From Zygnema cylindricum (Eukaryota > Streptophyta > Zygnematophyceae > Zygnematales > Zygnemataceae), in assembly GCA_037447655.1 (NCBI GenBank), contig JBBHKE010002671.1:62001-126000 (forward strand): a stretch of DNA of 64,000 nt, in the 5' to 3' direction. The position numbers and the translations under genes were made by a program. A model generated the notes under the pieces. It did not search any database. It saw nothing but the letters and a program-made list of their open reading frames with translations, and had not been told where the DNA came from. Below are positions 12,229 to 23,807 of the stretch, piece by piece. Position 1 is the stretch's first letter. Every line of letters begins with the position of its first letter.

Positions 12229-12353
12229 CTCCCTCTCCCACTACCTCTCCGTCTCTCTCTCTCCCTCTCCCACTACCTCTCCGTCTCTCTCTCTCCCTCT
12301 CCCACTCCCTCTCCGTCTCTCTCTCCCTCTCCGCTCCCTCCCCCCCTCGCCTA
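12229..12353. repeat. CT-rich minisatellite, ~36-bp unit x3
   Basis: The phrase CTCTCCCACTACCTCTCCGT recurs about three times with slight changes, within a pure pyrimidine context. Confidence 0.85.
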
Positions 12354-12405
12354 ACTCTTTTGCAACAATTAAGCTAAAATCTTAATGAAATCTCAAGGTT
12401 AACCA

Positions 12406-12750
12406 GTGAACAGAAAGATAAAAAATGATTATGGAAAGAATGAGAATGAAAACAATGAATATGAAAAGAAGAAGAAAGCCTTACAAGAGTTATTTGAAAG
12501 AGGTCTCCACATGGACATGGATAGGTGTATGCATCAAGCTCCGCAGAAAATTGCATATCTTCAATTTCTATTTCGTCGTATGACATGTTGACTGAAGAAT
12601 AAACTGCAAAAAGAGTTGATTAAACGGCAATATAAACGAGACGAGAGGAACCAGACAGTAGAAGAAACAAAAGCTACCACAAAACTGGAGTTTGAAAGAG
12701 AAGAAGTGAGAGTAAGATCAAATCTGGAAAAGGTTTTAGGGTTAGAGTGA
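12406..12750 (+). pseudogene. Lys/Glu-rich broken open frame, family unknown
   Basis: One reading frame runs from ATG 12406 to TGA 12748-12750 with a single internal TGA (12589-12591). The first part is Asn/Glu/Lys-rich ([20 protein letters not shown]). After the stop the same frame continues with a heptad-like charged segment ([17 protein letters not shown] ... LEFEREEVRVRSNLEKVLGL), which looks like a coiled coil. Either it is a pseudogene with one nonsense change, or two exons with an intron I cannot place, or chance. I do not recognise a family. Confidence 0.3.
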
Positions 12751-12809
12751 TGAAAGTGTAATGGTTCTATGCATTTACCATCCACATGTGGATGCACTAA
12801 TGCAGTCCG

Positions 12810-12836
12810 TCTAAACTCTAAACTCTAAACTCTAAA
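12810..12836. repeat. telomere-like (CTCTAAA)n run
   Basis: A little over three copies of a 7-bp unit CTCTAAA, differing from the plant telomere unit CCCTAAA by one base. It is directly left of a palindrome made of element-E tips. Confidence 0.6.
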
Positions 12837-12861
12837 GCATAGTTCAAATTTTGAACTATGC
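12837..12861. repeat. 25-bp palindrome of two element-E tips
   Basis: GCATAGTTCAAA, then one base, then TTTGAACTATGC: a perfect 12-bp inverted repeat. It looks like two TIRs of the E family joined head to head with everything between lost. Confidence 0.7.
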
Positions 12862-13333
12862 TTTAGACCATAGGTCAAAAGTAGGCGTTTTTATGGTAGG
12901 CCTTTTGTCGGCGCCATTATCGTAAGTTGTGTTATGGGCTTTTCATGTGATCTTCTTAAGTCGCTACTTTTATCAGCGACCGTCCGATCGTCCAAATCTG
13001 ACGATAGTCCTATCACAAGTTGTGTTATGGGCTTTTCATGTGACCTTCTTAAGTCGCTACTTTGATCAGCGACCGTCCGATCGTCCAAATCTGACGGTTT
13101 AAATAAAAAATACCTCAAAACTCACAGAAAATTATTTTTTTGTCCGAATGTTTTTTTAAATTTAGACATGACGTTTAATTATCTATCGAACGATGTGCAA
13201 CTCAATCCTATTACTATTTTATTTCATTTTGCGGCCAATACAATATGGGTCTTAAGGGTATATTGTATTTTTTGCGTACAATATGCATATTGTATGGGTG
13301 TACTTTCACCTACTTTTGAACTATGGTCTAAAG
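12861..13333. mobile_element. hAT-like element E1 (non-autonomous)
   Basis: Ends are CATAGGTCAAAAGTAGG (12869) and CCTACTTTTGAACTATG (to 13325). The inverted match extends outward to CTTTAGAC/GTCTAAAG. The interior shares long stretches with E2, E3 and E4 (GGCGCC ... GTTATGGGCTTTTCATGTGA ... GCGACCGTCCGATCGTCCAA), in the opposite orientation to E3. A direct repeat of about 115 bp lies within it (12910 and 13015). It keeps the uninterrupted sequence (TTA at 13162-13164) into which the Harbinger-like element inserted in E3. Confidence 0.75.
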
Positions 13334-13510
13334 AGAACAATTTTTGATGAGGACCATTTTCGCATGAGCTATTTTGGCTTGGCGCAAAAGCTTGCGTCAG
13401 CAGTTTCAAATACATACAAAATTCATCGAAATTTGTTAACAAAGTTGACGGCAAGGCAGTTTTGACTACTGTACTGTACCTTTGACTTTTGATGCATGCT
13501 CCATGCAAAA

Positions 13511-14522
13511 CATAGTTCAAAACATAGTTGTTCAAATCGCGCGATTTTTTCCTTTTTTGCGATTGAAACGTATAATTCGTGACTTTTGAAAAAATCGAAA
13601 AAAAACGTGTACTGTAAACTGAAACTGAAATTTAACGGCAACCTGTAAACTAATTACTGTAACTGTACATTTTTTTTACGGATATGTACGGAATATAACG
13701 GGAAATATGCGTCGCACTTATTGGTACTTTCTGTTCAGTGAACTGAACAGAAATACCACGGAAGTTGTACGTTATATAATCGAAAATGTACGGACATTTT
13801 CGAAAAGAGACGTTGAACGTCACATTATTTCGCGCGTTCAGTTTGAAATTTGTACGGGCGTCTTCTTCAATTTTTTTTGAAAGAAGACGCCATGGAACAG
13901 AGACGAAATTGCATAAAATTTTGTCTTCGTGGCCTTCGAACCCGAGTACGTCATGCACGGATGCAGACCCTAAGGTGAACGACAGGACTACCATTTGGTA
14001 AAGAAATTCCAGTATCAACAGAAATTGTGAAAAAATATCAAAAAGTTTATTATTTTACCATTCATTTAACGCGAAAAACTTGCAAACTGCGTTATATGTA
14101 ATAGTTTTTTGTTTTTTTATGTACGGAATAGTACGGAAGGAAATTCATTAACGATTTTTTGCGATTTGATCAAAAGGTTCAATGCGTTTGTTACGTATAA
14201 TTCGTCTCGTACGGTACGTTCGCACTAATCGCCGTGAACAACTATGGTTCAAAAGTAGGTGAAAGTAGGCCGATAAAATATGCCTATTGTATGTAAAACA
14301 TACAATATGGCCTATTCGGACCAATTAAAACATTCAGACCAAAAATAAGACCAAATAAACATTCGGACCAAAAAAATTGAATAACACCGTCAGACTCGGA
14401 CGATCGGACGGTCGCCGATCAAAGTAGCGATCTAAGAAGATCACATGAAAAGCCCATAATACAACCTACGATAAAGGCGCCGACCTAAGGCCTACCATAA
14501 AAACGCCTACTTTTGAACTATG
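13511..14522. mobile_element. hAT-like element E2, split by F1 in its end
   Basis: The left end CATAGTTCAAAA (13511-13522) is followed by element F1. E2 resumes at 14247 with GTTCAAAAGTAGGTG and ends CTACTTTTGAACTATG at 14522. The outer flanks ATGCAAAA (13503-13510) and ATGCAAAG (14523-14530) form an 8-bp TSD with one mismatch. Without F1 the element is about 280 bp and carries the family core (GGACGATCGGACGGTCGCCG). Confidence 0.75.
13523..14246. mobile_element. hAT-like element F1 inside the E2 terminal repeat
   Basis: 724 bp with ends CATAGTTGTTCAAA and GTGAACAACTATG. It is flanked by a perfect 8-bp direct repeat GTTCAAAA (13515-13522 and 14247-14254), which is part of the E2 terminal repeat. 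The interior holds inverted GAACTGAACAG-type repeats and a segment GGCGTCTTCTTCAA, shared with F2 in opposite orientation. No transposase is visible. Confidence 0.8.
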
Positions 14523-14564
14523 ATGCAAAGTGAAACTTTTGACTATGTCCCCTATAGTACAGTA

Positions 14565-15067
14565 CACCGCGAATCGTAATTAGAGTAATGAAAAAAGTAG
14601 AGTACAACAACTAAAAAACAAAATTAGAGTAATGAACGCTAATTTGTGTGATAGAGTTGTTTCAACTATAAAGTTTATTCTAATTTATTTAAGTACTCTA
14701 ATTTGGCACGCTAATATCCTCTACTGTAATTAAGGTATTCGTACATGAATTTGGCAAAACATACAGTTTATCGTCGCTATGGACGTTTGCACTACGCGGT
14801 TTGTTAAAACGCATTTACATGATAACGGCCTGTATTAAATCATTATTTGTACTTTTTTACTTAATAAAGTACAATTTTGCACTATCGGAGGTCGTCCGTA
14901 CTCCACACTATTTGAAACGAACCTATATTAGAATTAAAAACGCTAATTAAACTTTACCTAAAATAGAATAATGAAAAAATTAGAATCATTTACTCTATTT
15001 CATGTGATAGAGTCGAAATTTCAAGCGACCGAATTAGAGTAATTTACTCTAATTACGATTCGCGGTG
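14565..15067. mobile_element. TA-type MITE with 24-bp perfect TIRs
   Basis: Both ends read CACCGCGAATCGTAATTAGA (and onward to 24 bp) as exact inverted repeats. The left end is preceded by TA; the right flank is AA, so the TSD is not preserved on that side. The 503-bp interior repeats TTAGAGTAATG/CTCTAATT phrases. No coding. Confidence 0.7.
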
Positions 15068-15319
15068 AAATGTACAGTACAGACAGCTGGACTAGTGGCC
15101 AATCGTTATTAGCGTAGAAGTTTCTTTAGCGTATATGAATCATAGTTCAAAAGTAGGTGAAAGTAGGCCTATACAATATGCTTATTATACGCAAAACATA
15201 CAATATGGCCTTAAGACCCATATTGTATTGGTCAAAAAATGAAAAAAATAGTAACAGGGTTGAGTTGCACATCGATCAATAAAGAATTAAACGTCATGTC
15301 TAAGGGTATGTCCCCATGT

Positions 15320-16507
15320 GCATAAGTAAGGGTTTTTTTATGTCGTTTTCCTATAAAACTTAGCGTCGTACTGCCTAAGTTCCAGCCGTACAAAGGAATC
15401 GCAAATTTGTAGAGTATAATTTGCGTCATCCTCAAACTTAGGATGTAACAAAATTTGTCGTCTTGTGTTTTTCGACCCACTTCGACGACAAAAAACGTCA
15501 TCTTCAACCTTATCTTTAAAACACATGCGTGATGTGTTTTAAAACTGTTGTTCTACAACCACCGTTGCAGGAGGAGGACCAGCAGTAGTAGTGGAAGTAG
15601 ACATGAAAAACAATAGAAACTATCAAAGTACCTACTCAACAGCCAACTTTGAACTAACACAAAATATGACTCAGATAGCCAATATGCCTCAAATTTTCCA
15701 CAGTGATAAACAATACAGTAAAATGACAATTCACAAAATTGCAGCCCAAATAACAAAGTAAACCACAAGATATGATGTCTGGAAGTTTCCAAAAAAACTG
15801 CCCTTAGAAAGTCATATTCCCAATACTGGATACTACAAAATTGGCTAAGTCCTAAGTTATATACTCACAATGTGTATCTACTGATCTATACTAATTTGGG
15901 TAACCGTTACTACGGTTATTATCTTGACTAACGACAAAGCATCCTACCTGTACGTCACTGTACCTCAAAACCCTAACTATTACTTTCTAAAAACCTAATT
16001 AATGGAACACTATTTTTTTATTACACTAAACTACAAAAAAATGTTATTCAAATATTTCAAGATATTGAACCCTGCACAAAACGTTCCAAATGCTTAGTCA
16101 GCGATAGTCGCTAAAGTCCAGCCGAATGTGGTCGTGTAGTACGAAGCACCTGAGTGCGTTGTCACTTGTGGTCCCACGCGAATCACGCTTGTGGTCCCTC
16201 GTGAACCACGCTCGACGATGGTACCGTCGAACTGTACCATTTATTTCCGGAAAACTCGGTTCAGATCTCGTTCGTCCGATCTTGTGAATCGAAACGTCAA
16301 CTGCGTGACGCGTGTGGCTGATTGTCGACGCCACTCCGAAAAATCTGCATACGTTCTTTTGCCGACACGTGTCCTTGTAAAAGTACAATACACTCTACTG
16401 TACTTTTTGCTACTGTAACGATAATTAAGGTAAGTATTACAGTAGACTAATTAGAAAAATATTCTAATTTATTTTTACCCCTATTTAGTGAAAATAAAGA
16501 TTTATAA
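15320..16507. other. Interior of the Harbinger-like element, left part
   Basis: No recognised gene. A 9-bp-arm hairpin (AAAACACAT ... ATGTGTTTT) lies near 15520-15542. A GC-richer patch at about 16090-16400 (repeated CGTGGTCC/ACCACGCTCG phrases) has short open frames on both strands, none convincing. Confidence 0.4.
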
Positions 16508-16512
16508 ATTAC

Positions 16513-17415
16513 TGCAATTTTGTGGTCTCCATTGACCCCGAGAATGAGCAGCCTATGTAAAGCCTCTAGGATAATATTTGCCCCTTCTACTTTCCCGCTG
16601 AATAAGCGCCGCCAAGGCACACAAATATTCTGACCACTCTCACCCCTGTGAGGACAAAACTCCCTTGAGTCAAACGCAAAAAGAATCATTGAATTTGCTC
16701 CCCTGAGCAGTAAGTTATGGCTGGTCAAAGATGACCTTTATAGTTAAAAGCTCTCTTAGAGAGAGGTACCTAAATTTCACTAAGTCCTGGTCTGCCTACT
16801 TACGACTGCCTACTACTAAACCCTAGTCCAATAGAAACACTATATAGTACAAGAAGGTACACTAGGCGATGTACTTATTGTACGGCCATTGTACGACATG
16901 GCTTTCAAAGTGACGCCTGTCAAAACGGGAGCCATGGTTCCTCCTCCCATCTTCTCCGGTATCCAATAGTGTGGTGCCACGTGGCGTCGCGTGACGCTAT
17001 TCCCAAAGGCCGCCGAAATTTTACTGCGGATGGCAACTTCAATTGTGGCCGCCTGATCATTTGTATTTTTGCGGCTTCGATTCGCTTCCATGCATGAATT
17101 GATTAATGCGTGTTTTCGTTAGTCTGTTGTAAATAAGTCCGTTAAATAAATAGATCAATATGCGTAAAACGTAGCTCGTGGAACGTTTCGCAAGTGCCTT
17201 AATGGATAAGGCTTAGGTCTAAATAGTTGTCTGTAGACCCTGGTTCGAATTCGGCCAGAGGCAGTATTTTGCTACAAATAGTAAAATACCTTATATTTCA
17301 TTCTACCATTTTCTAAATGACGCGGCAGCCATGGCATGCCTTTAGTTCTCTCTTTCTCTCTCTTTACATTGTAAATTAAATATAGAAGTGAACTATTAAT
17401 TACCTCTTTTCAACA
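16513..17415 (-). repeat. 3' LTR of copia A
   Basis: It runs TGCAATTTTGTGG ... TTTTCAACA on the plus strand and is closely similar to 32409-33291. The other copy differs by scattered substitutions and a deletion of about 16 bp, so the insertion is older than C. The LTR carries a tRNA-like A/B-box module (17199-17252, plus strand). Confidence 0.85.
17190..17265 (+). other. tRNA-like module in LTR A (antisense to element)
   Basis: An A-box-like D-arm GCCTTAATGGATAAGGC (5-bp stem) is followed about 30 bp later by a B-box-like GGTTCGAATTC. Between them GGTCT and AGACC could pair as an anticodon-type stem, with an oversize loop. It does not fold into a proper cloverleaf. The other LTR copy has it at about 33075-33130. 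Confidence 0.5.
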
Positions 17416-17428
17416 CTCCCCTTAATTC

Positions 17429-20400
17429 TTAGTCACTTTTCAATTTTAATCCACAGTTTTCTCTGCAATAAATCAACTTAGGGGAAGGTACTGGTTTTGT
17501 CATCATGTCTCCCATCATTTCTTTATCAGTTTTATGAACCAGTTTAATGATTTTATTTTCAACCTTCCCTTTGACAATGCTTAGTTTAATATCCATATGC
17601 TTAGTTTTGAAGTGATGTTTTGGATTAGCTGCAATAGAGATAGCAGCTTGATTATCACAAAAAACATTTTTCTGAGTTCCTGTCTTCATGAACCCAAGTT
17701 CTTCAAGAAGAGATTTCACCCACATTCATTTTTTGATGTCAGTGTGCTCCCCTGCCAAATGCAACCACAATTCCCTTGTCCCCACCAGATACCTCATTAC
17801 CCTTTTGGCAGCCTCCTAGTCTCTCTTTCTTGGTTCATTTAGACTCTTGCTCAGGACTCCTACGGCTGCAGCTATATACGGTAGGGTACAATTCATAAAA
17901 TATATTAAACTGCCTATAATCAGCCAATAAGGGATATTTTCCATAAATCTTCTTTCTATCTCATCTATCTCATCTATCTCATCATTAATGATCAATATTC
18001 CTCCCTCTTCACTCCCCTCACACACTTTCTTCAAATCCATGGGAGTAGTACATCCGTTTGCTTTCTCCATTTGAAATTTTTCTAGCATATTACCAATTGT
18101 TTCTTTCTGAGTGAGTCTTATAATCCTATTCCCTCTATCTCTCTCCATTTGAATTCATAAAGTGTACTTTGCTTCGCCGAGATCTTTCATGTCAAAACGG
18201 CTTCTAAGATCTTGTTTTAGTTTGTTAATTTTATCTAAGGACTTGCTTAAGACCAAAAAAATTATCCACATAAATAGCAATAAATATCACTCCATCCTCA
18301 TCTTCAAATAATTATATGGAGTGATCTGAACTAATTCTGATATACCCCAAACCGGTCATAAATTCGTCGAGCTCTATATTCCACTGTCGCGGGGCTTGCT
18401 TAAGCCCATAGAGTGATTTTATCAGTTTGCAAACTTTGTTTTCTTCCCCACTTTCCACCAATCCTTCCGGTTGCCTCATGTAAATTTCTTCTTCCAACTC
18501 TCCGTGCAAAAAGGCAGTTTTAATATCCATCTGGTGTATTTCCATATCCTCCGCTACGGCTATACTTAAAAGGATTCTAACACAAGGAAATCTGACTACC
18601 GGTGCAAAGGTTTCTTCGTAGTCTATCCCCTTTTTCTGAGTATATCCTTTTGCAACTAACCTAGCTTTGTACCTCTCAATGGTATTATCCGGGTTTAATT
18701 TAAGTTTAAAAACCCACTTACATCCGATCGGTTTTCAGTCCGGTGGAGAATCTACCAACTCCCATGTATTGGCTTCCATGATAGAGGCCATTTTTTCATT
18801 TATAGCTATGATCCACCGGGTACATTCTGGAGTGTTTATGGCCTCTAAGTATGTTTGAGGTTCATCTGGGTGAGACATCTTTGTGAGTTGGTTATTTACT
18901 TGTCTTTCTTGAAGTTGTTTACTAGTTTTTCTTCCCCCTTCAAAATCGGACATCGGTATGGAAAGCATCCTTGGGTTTCGTTTAGGGAGATTTTCAGCTC
19001 CCCTATCTTCCAATTCCGCTGTCTCGTCAAGTTCCTCATCGGTTTCCACTTCGTATTGTGGCGTTGCCTCGGATGTTGTCCTTTCCTCCTTCTCCTTTGA
19101 TAGATCTGCAGATTTTTCCTTTTCTCCCTCTTCCTTCTCTTCATTTTCAAAGTCAAAGTCAGAAAACTGATCCGTTTCAAATCTGATTTTGACTTCCTTA
19201 TTATATTTGAATGGATCAATGGACTTCTCTTTATTCATCACCACTATGTGTTTTACCAAAATTATATCTCTCTTTTTCAAGTCATACACTCGGTATCTTT
19301 TTGTGCTCTCATCATATCCTACAAGATATCTTGGCTTCCCTCTCCCCTCTAACTTCCATTTAGTCTTATCGGAATCCAAACTGTAGACTTGACTTCCAAG
19401 CACTCTCAAACTAGACAAATCAAACTTTCTTCCTGTCCACCTCTCATACAAAGTTTCCTCCTTATTTGCTGAAGTTAAGACTCTATTTTTGATGAAATTA
19501 GCATAGTTCATAGACTCCGCCCAAAACCGCAACCCTATCCTCTTATCAGTTAACATACTTTTGGACATATCTCCCAAAGTTCTATTCACTCTTTTTGCGA
19601 CTCTATTTTGATCCGGATTATAGGGAACAGTTTTTTCATGACGAATTCCTTCTTCTTTAAGATATTCTTCAAATTCCCTTGAGGTGTATTCTTTCCCATT
19701 ATCACTTCTTATCTCTTTTATTGAGGTTTCGTGTAGTTTTTCACTCCATACTTTATACTCTTTGAAACATCTTAATACCTCTGACTTATGTCTGAGAAAG
19801 TATACCTTCGTGTATCTAGACCAATCATCTGTGATAGTTAACATCCACCTCTTCCCCCCATGTGAAGCATATCTAGCAGGTCCCCAAACATCGGTGTGAA
19901 TTAGATCCAATACTTTCTCTCTCCTAAATGTGGTTGCCTTTGGAAATGGAAGTCTATGAATCTTCCCTTGGGCACATCCACTGCAATCATCAAAGGTCTC
20001 ATCATCCTCAAAAATAATACCCTCCACTATTTTTTTTTTCTTCATTTTCTTTAATCTATCTAGATATGCATGCCCCAACCTTTTGTGCCAAAGCATCATC
20101 TCACTTGCACACGAGTAGAGAACACTCTTTTCATTGCAAAGAACAATTCTGAACATTCCCTGATTGCCCTTCTCAGCTATGAAATAAACCTCATTATCAA
20201 AGCTTGCTGTGAAGATTCCTTTCATAGTTCTTGTTTCAAACTCCTATTCATCTAGGACAGCTGTTAAGACCAAGTTCTTACTAATCTGTGGAATGTAAAG
20301 AACGTGTGAGAGTGTTACAATTAAGGCCTTTCCATCAACTAGAACTTTCAAGTCATTAGTTCCAACAAGACTTGTGGTTTTTACTCTACCATCTCCGTAC

Positions 20401-20892
20401 TCTATCTCAACTGTTGGGATCCTTCTCAGTTTAGTGAACCACCTTTTATCTTTTCACATATGCATTGAGGCCCCTGAGTCTATGATCCACCCATTTTCAG
20501 GTGGATCCCTCTTACCTCAGAAAGCATATTTTTGTCTTCGTGGAATGTCAACATGCTTTTAAGTGTTTTTCGGATTAAGAAGAAGCTCCTCAAGCTCCTC
20601 AAGCTCCTCTTCATGCTCGGTTTCTTCGTTCACTTGCTCATCATGAACTTGAGTTAGAAAAGCCATTTTCTTTCCTCCATTTCTTGAAGTCCTTTGCCCA
20701 TCTTTTAGTCGAAGATCTGCAAGTTTGCCACAATCTGCCATAAAGTGTCCCAGTTTCTTCCAGAAGTGACATAATCCTGCTCGAGAAGTTCCTCTCCCCT
20801 GTCTATCAAATCTGCCACCTCTTTGTCATCTTCCTCCAAAGTTTTGATCGGGATCTTTCTCTCTCTCCTCATCACGCTTTCGCCAATCAGCT
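17429..20892 (-). pseudogene. copia A pol and part of gag, degenerate
   Basis: Read right to left: a gag stretch with RKRDEEREKDP (near 20830-20890); a protease/GAG-pre-integrase zone broken by stops (about 20230-20560); integrase with zinc-binding HKRLGH ... CSGCAQGK and the catalytic motifs TDDWSR and RSDNGKEYTS (about 19600-20130), where homologue D has SDNGGEYTS; the start of reverse transcriptase, EKMASIMEANTWELVD (about 18740); then reverse transcriptase pieces with [11 protein letters not shown] (18400), the YVDD zone lost near 18260, and the RNase H/C-terminal part CDNQAAISI ... MMTKPVPSPK (17429-17725). The region between 17725 and 18312 carries frameshifts and stops. It cannot encode an intact polyprotein. 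Confidence 0.85.
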
Positions 20893-21850
20893 CCACCCTG
20901 GCAGACAAAAACTCTAACCAATTTCACCCCTGGGAAGACAAAACTCCCTTGAGTCGATAGCAAAAAGAATCTCTGAATTTGCTCCTCGAGCAGTAAGTTA
21001 TGGAGGGTCAAAGTTGACCTTCTGTACAGAAGCTCTCTGGGAGAGAGGGTCCTATCTCCTAATTTTTCTAAGTTCTATCTCTCTCACAGACTTTATCTAC
21101 TGATGTACGTAGCCAATCAGAATGCAGCTCCGTACACAAAAGTACAGCTGCCGGTGTACTTTCTGTACGAACATCGTACGACATGGCCTAAATGTCGACA
21201 CGTGGTATGTCCGGATTCGTTCCCGTAATCCTCGGAGATGCCGCGATCCAATGTTATTCTGCCACGTGTCGTCCGATGTGGCGATGTCCATAAACCGCCG
21301 AAATCCTCTTCCGTGATCTCGGCGTTAATTCCCGCCATCCGATTAAATTCATATTTAATCGTAGCCGTAATAAATGCATGTGCGATATTCTTTTGTATAA
21401 AGAAACAAATGCGCGGTATTGGTTACTTATCCGTACCGCTATTCGTACTTTTACAATTATGGATCTATGTCTCCCGTAATCAGTTATAGTTTAATGAATT
21501 TTCCTACTTAATAACATTTAAATAAATATCATACCTTATATTGCGTAACATCCGATGAAGACTTAACTGCTAAGGCTACCGTCTACTTTCTGCCTTCCGG
21601 CCGGTAAGTACAAGGATCAAATCCTCTAGCCGGCACTATCTTTTTAGCAATAAAACCCCTAACTAATATATAATCCTGTAAACTTCTGGTTAGCCTAGGT
21701 AGCCATGGCTCTAGCTCCCTCTCCAGTTTCTCAGTGACTGCGACAAGTTTGAGAGTTTGGAGAGAGAAGTTAGAGGTAGACTGCCTCGGCTTCTTTCTAT
21801 ATTTCTATTTAGACCTAGAAAATACTTTAAATAGATCATTAATTTCTACA
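20893..21850 (-). repeat. 3' LTR of copia D, end-truncated
   Basis: Nearly identical to 30599-31536. The first 96 bp of the plus-strand left end (TGACACTCTGAGACC ...) are missing, the junction being at CCACCCTGGCAG. The tRNA-like module is at 21562-21625. Confidence 0.85.
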
Positions 21851-23802
21851 CTCCCCTTATTTTCTAGTCAATCTTTAATTTCAGACCACACTTCTCCTTG
21901 CAGAAAATTAGCTTAGGGGAAGGCAGAGGTTTGTTCATCATATCTGCTACCATCTCACTATCTGGTCACTACTCTAAACTGATTATTTTGTTTTCTACTT
22001 TCTCTCTAACAAAGTTGAGTCTGATGTCTATGTGTTTGGCTTTAAAATGATGTTTAGGATTGGCAGAAATAGCGATTGCTGTCTGATTATCACAAAATAT
22101 TTTCTGCACACCACTCTTAAGGTGACCAAGCTCACCAAGCAAAGACTTGACCCACATCAATTCTTTTACAGCAGAGCAAGAGGCCATATACTCAGCCTCC
22201 ATGGTGGACTGAGCAATAACCTTTTGCTGTTTGCTACTCCAACAGCAAGCCCCATCACCCACATATAATACATATCCAGAAATACATCTCCTCATCGGAG
22301 CATCACCATAACTGGCATCACTCCAAGTAGTGATGTCACTATTCTCCCCACCCAAATGCAACCATAGATCTCTAGTTCCTACCAAGTATCTAAGGACTCT
22401 CTTAGCTGCCTCCAAATCCCTCTTAGTGGGAGCATTTAGACTTCTACTCAGCACTCCTACAGCTGCAGCTAAATCGGGCCGGGTACAATTCATAAAATAT
22501 ATTAGACTTCCCACTACTTGCGTGTAAGGAATAGTCTGCATGAACTTCTGTTCTTCAGGAGATAATTCCTTGTCTAAGACTATGACTCCTTTTTCCTCAC
22601 TCCCCTCACTTCCCTTCTTCAACTCCATTGAAGTTGTAGAACTATTAGCTTTATCCATTTGAAATTTTTCAAGCATGTTCCCTATTGCTTCATTTTTAGT
22701 CAATCTTATAATTTTCCTTTTTCGGTCTCTCTCTACTTGAATTCCCAAAATATATTTTGCTTCCCCCATATCCTTCATTTCAAATCTCCCCTTAAGATCG
22801 TTTTTCAGTTTATTAATTTTTTCCATTGATTTACTTAAGACAAGCAAATCATCAACATAAATTGCAATAAATATAAAACCTTCCTCATCTTCGAAAACAT
22901 AGATTGAGTGATCTGAGTTGATCAAGATATATCCCAGACCGGTAAGAAACTCATCAAGCTTCTTATTCCACTGTCGAGGCGCCTGTTTCAAACCATAAAG
23001 AGATTTAATCAGCCGGCATACCTTACTCTCCTCTCCTTCCTCCACAAACCCTTCGGGTTGTCGCATGAAGATCTTCTCTTCCAATTCTCCATGCAAAAAG
23101 GTTGCCTTGATGTCCATGTGGTGCACTTCGATGTCTTCCGCTGCTGCCAGGCTGAGAAGTATGCGGACGGAGAGAAATCTGACCACCGGGGCAAAGGTTT
23201 CCTCGTAGTCAATTCCCTCTTTTTGTGTAAATCCCTTTGCTACTAATCGGGCCTTGTAGCGCTCGATTGTGTTATCTGGGTTCAGTTTTAATTTGAAAAC
23301 CCACTTACAACCGATTGGTTTTCGGTTAGGTGGACAATCCACCAGCTCCCAAGTATCGACTGCCATAATTGAGGCCATCTCCTCATTGATGGTTGTCTTC
23401 CACCGGTTTCTTTCTGGACAAGTCATCGCCTCTCCATAAGTTTGAGGTTCATCTTGATGAGATAGTTTAGTTACCTTGTTATTAACCTTTTTTTCTTGTA
23501 GTCTTTTGCTACTTCTCCTCCCTCCCTCAAAACCTGAGGTCGGAATAGATGGTTCTCGTGGATTCTTTGGAACAAACTCTTCTTCTCCCCTATCCCTTGA
23601 TTCCGAATCAATTTCCACCATATCTTCCGCTTCGGGTAGAGTTGTCACTAAAGTTTCCACAGCCGAGTCCTTTTCGGTCTGATTTGTATCTGCAAAAATG
23701 TCATCTTCTCTAAAACCCGGATAGTTAGGGAGCTCAAAGTCATCGGAATTTTCTGACTCAAATCTGATTTTTACGGACTTTGTATATTTGAAGGGATCCG
23801 CA
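21851..23802 (-). pseudogene. copia D reverse transcriptase and RNase H
   Basis: One long open frame (minus strand, 23802 to about 21969) holds the complete reverse transcriptase: [31 protein letters not shown] and the catalytic IYVDDLLVLS. It continues through the copia RNase H domain: WSDASYGDAP with the first catalytic Asp, STMEAEYMA with Glu, FCDNQTAI with Asp. The frame stops at 21969 before the conserved tail DMM(N/T)KPLPSPK, which is visible in another frame nearer the LTR. So a late nonsense/frameshift separates the last roughly 40 residues. The 5' side is cut by element C at 23803-23807. Confidence 0.85.
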
Positions 23803-23807
23803 GACTT

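Noticed and set aside
16098-16418. Possible transposase fragment in the Harbinger-like element
   Set aside because: Short frames on both strands lack DDE motifs or helix-turn-helix features.
17190-17270. A functional tRNA gene in the LTR
   Set aside because: A- and B-box-like motifs are present but loops are the wrong size and there is no acceptor stem; kept only as a tRNA-like module.
18667-20255. Plus-strand open frames opposite copia A pol
   Set aside because: Antisense shadows of the minus-strand integrase and reverse transcriptase frames.
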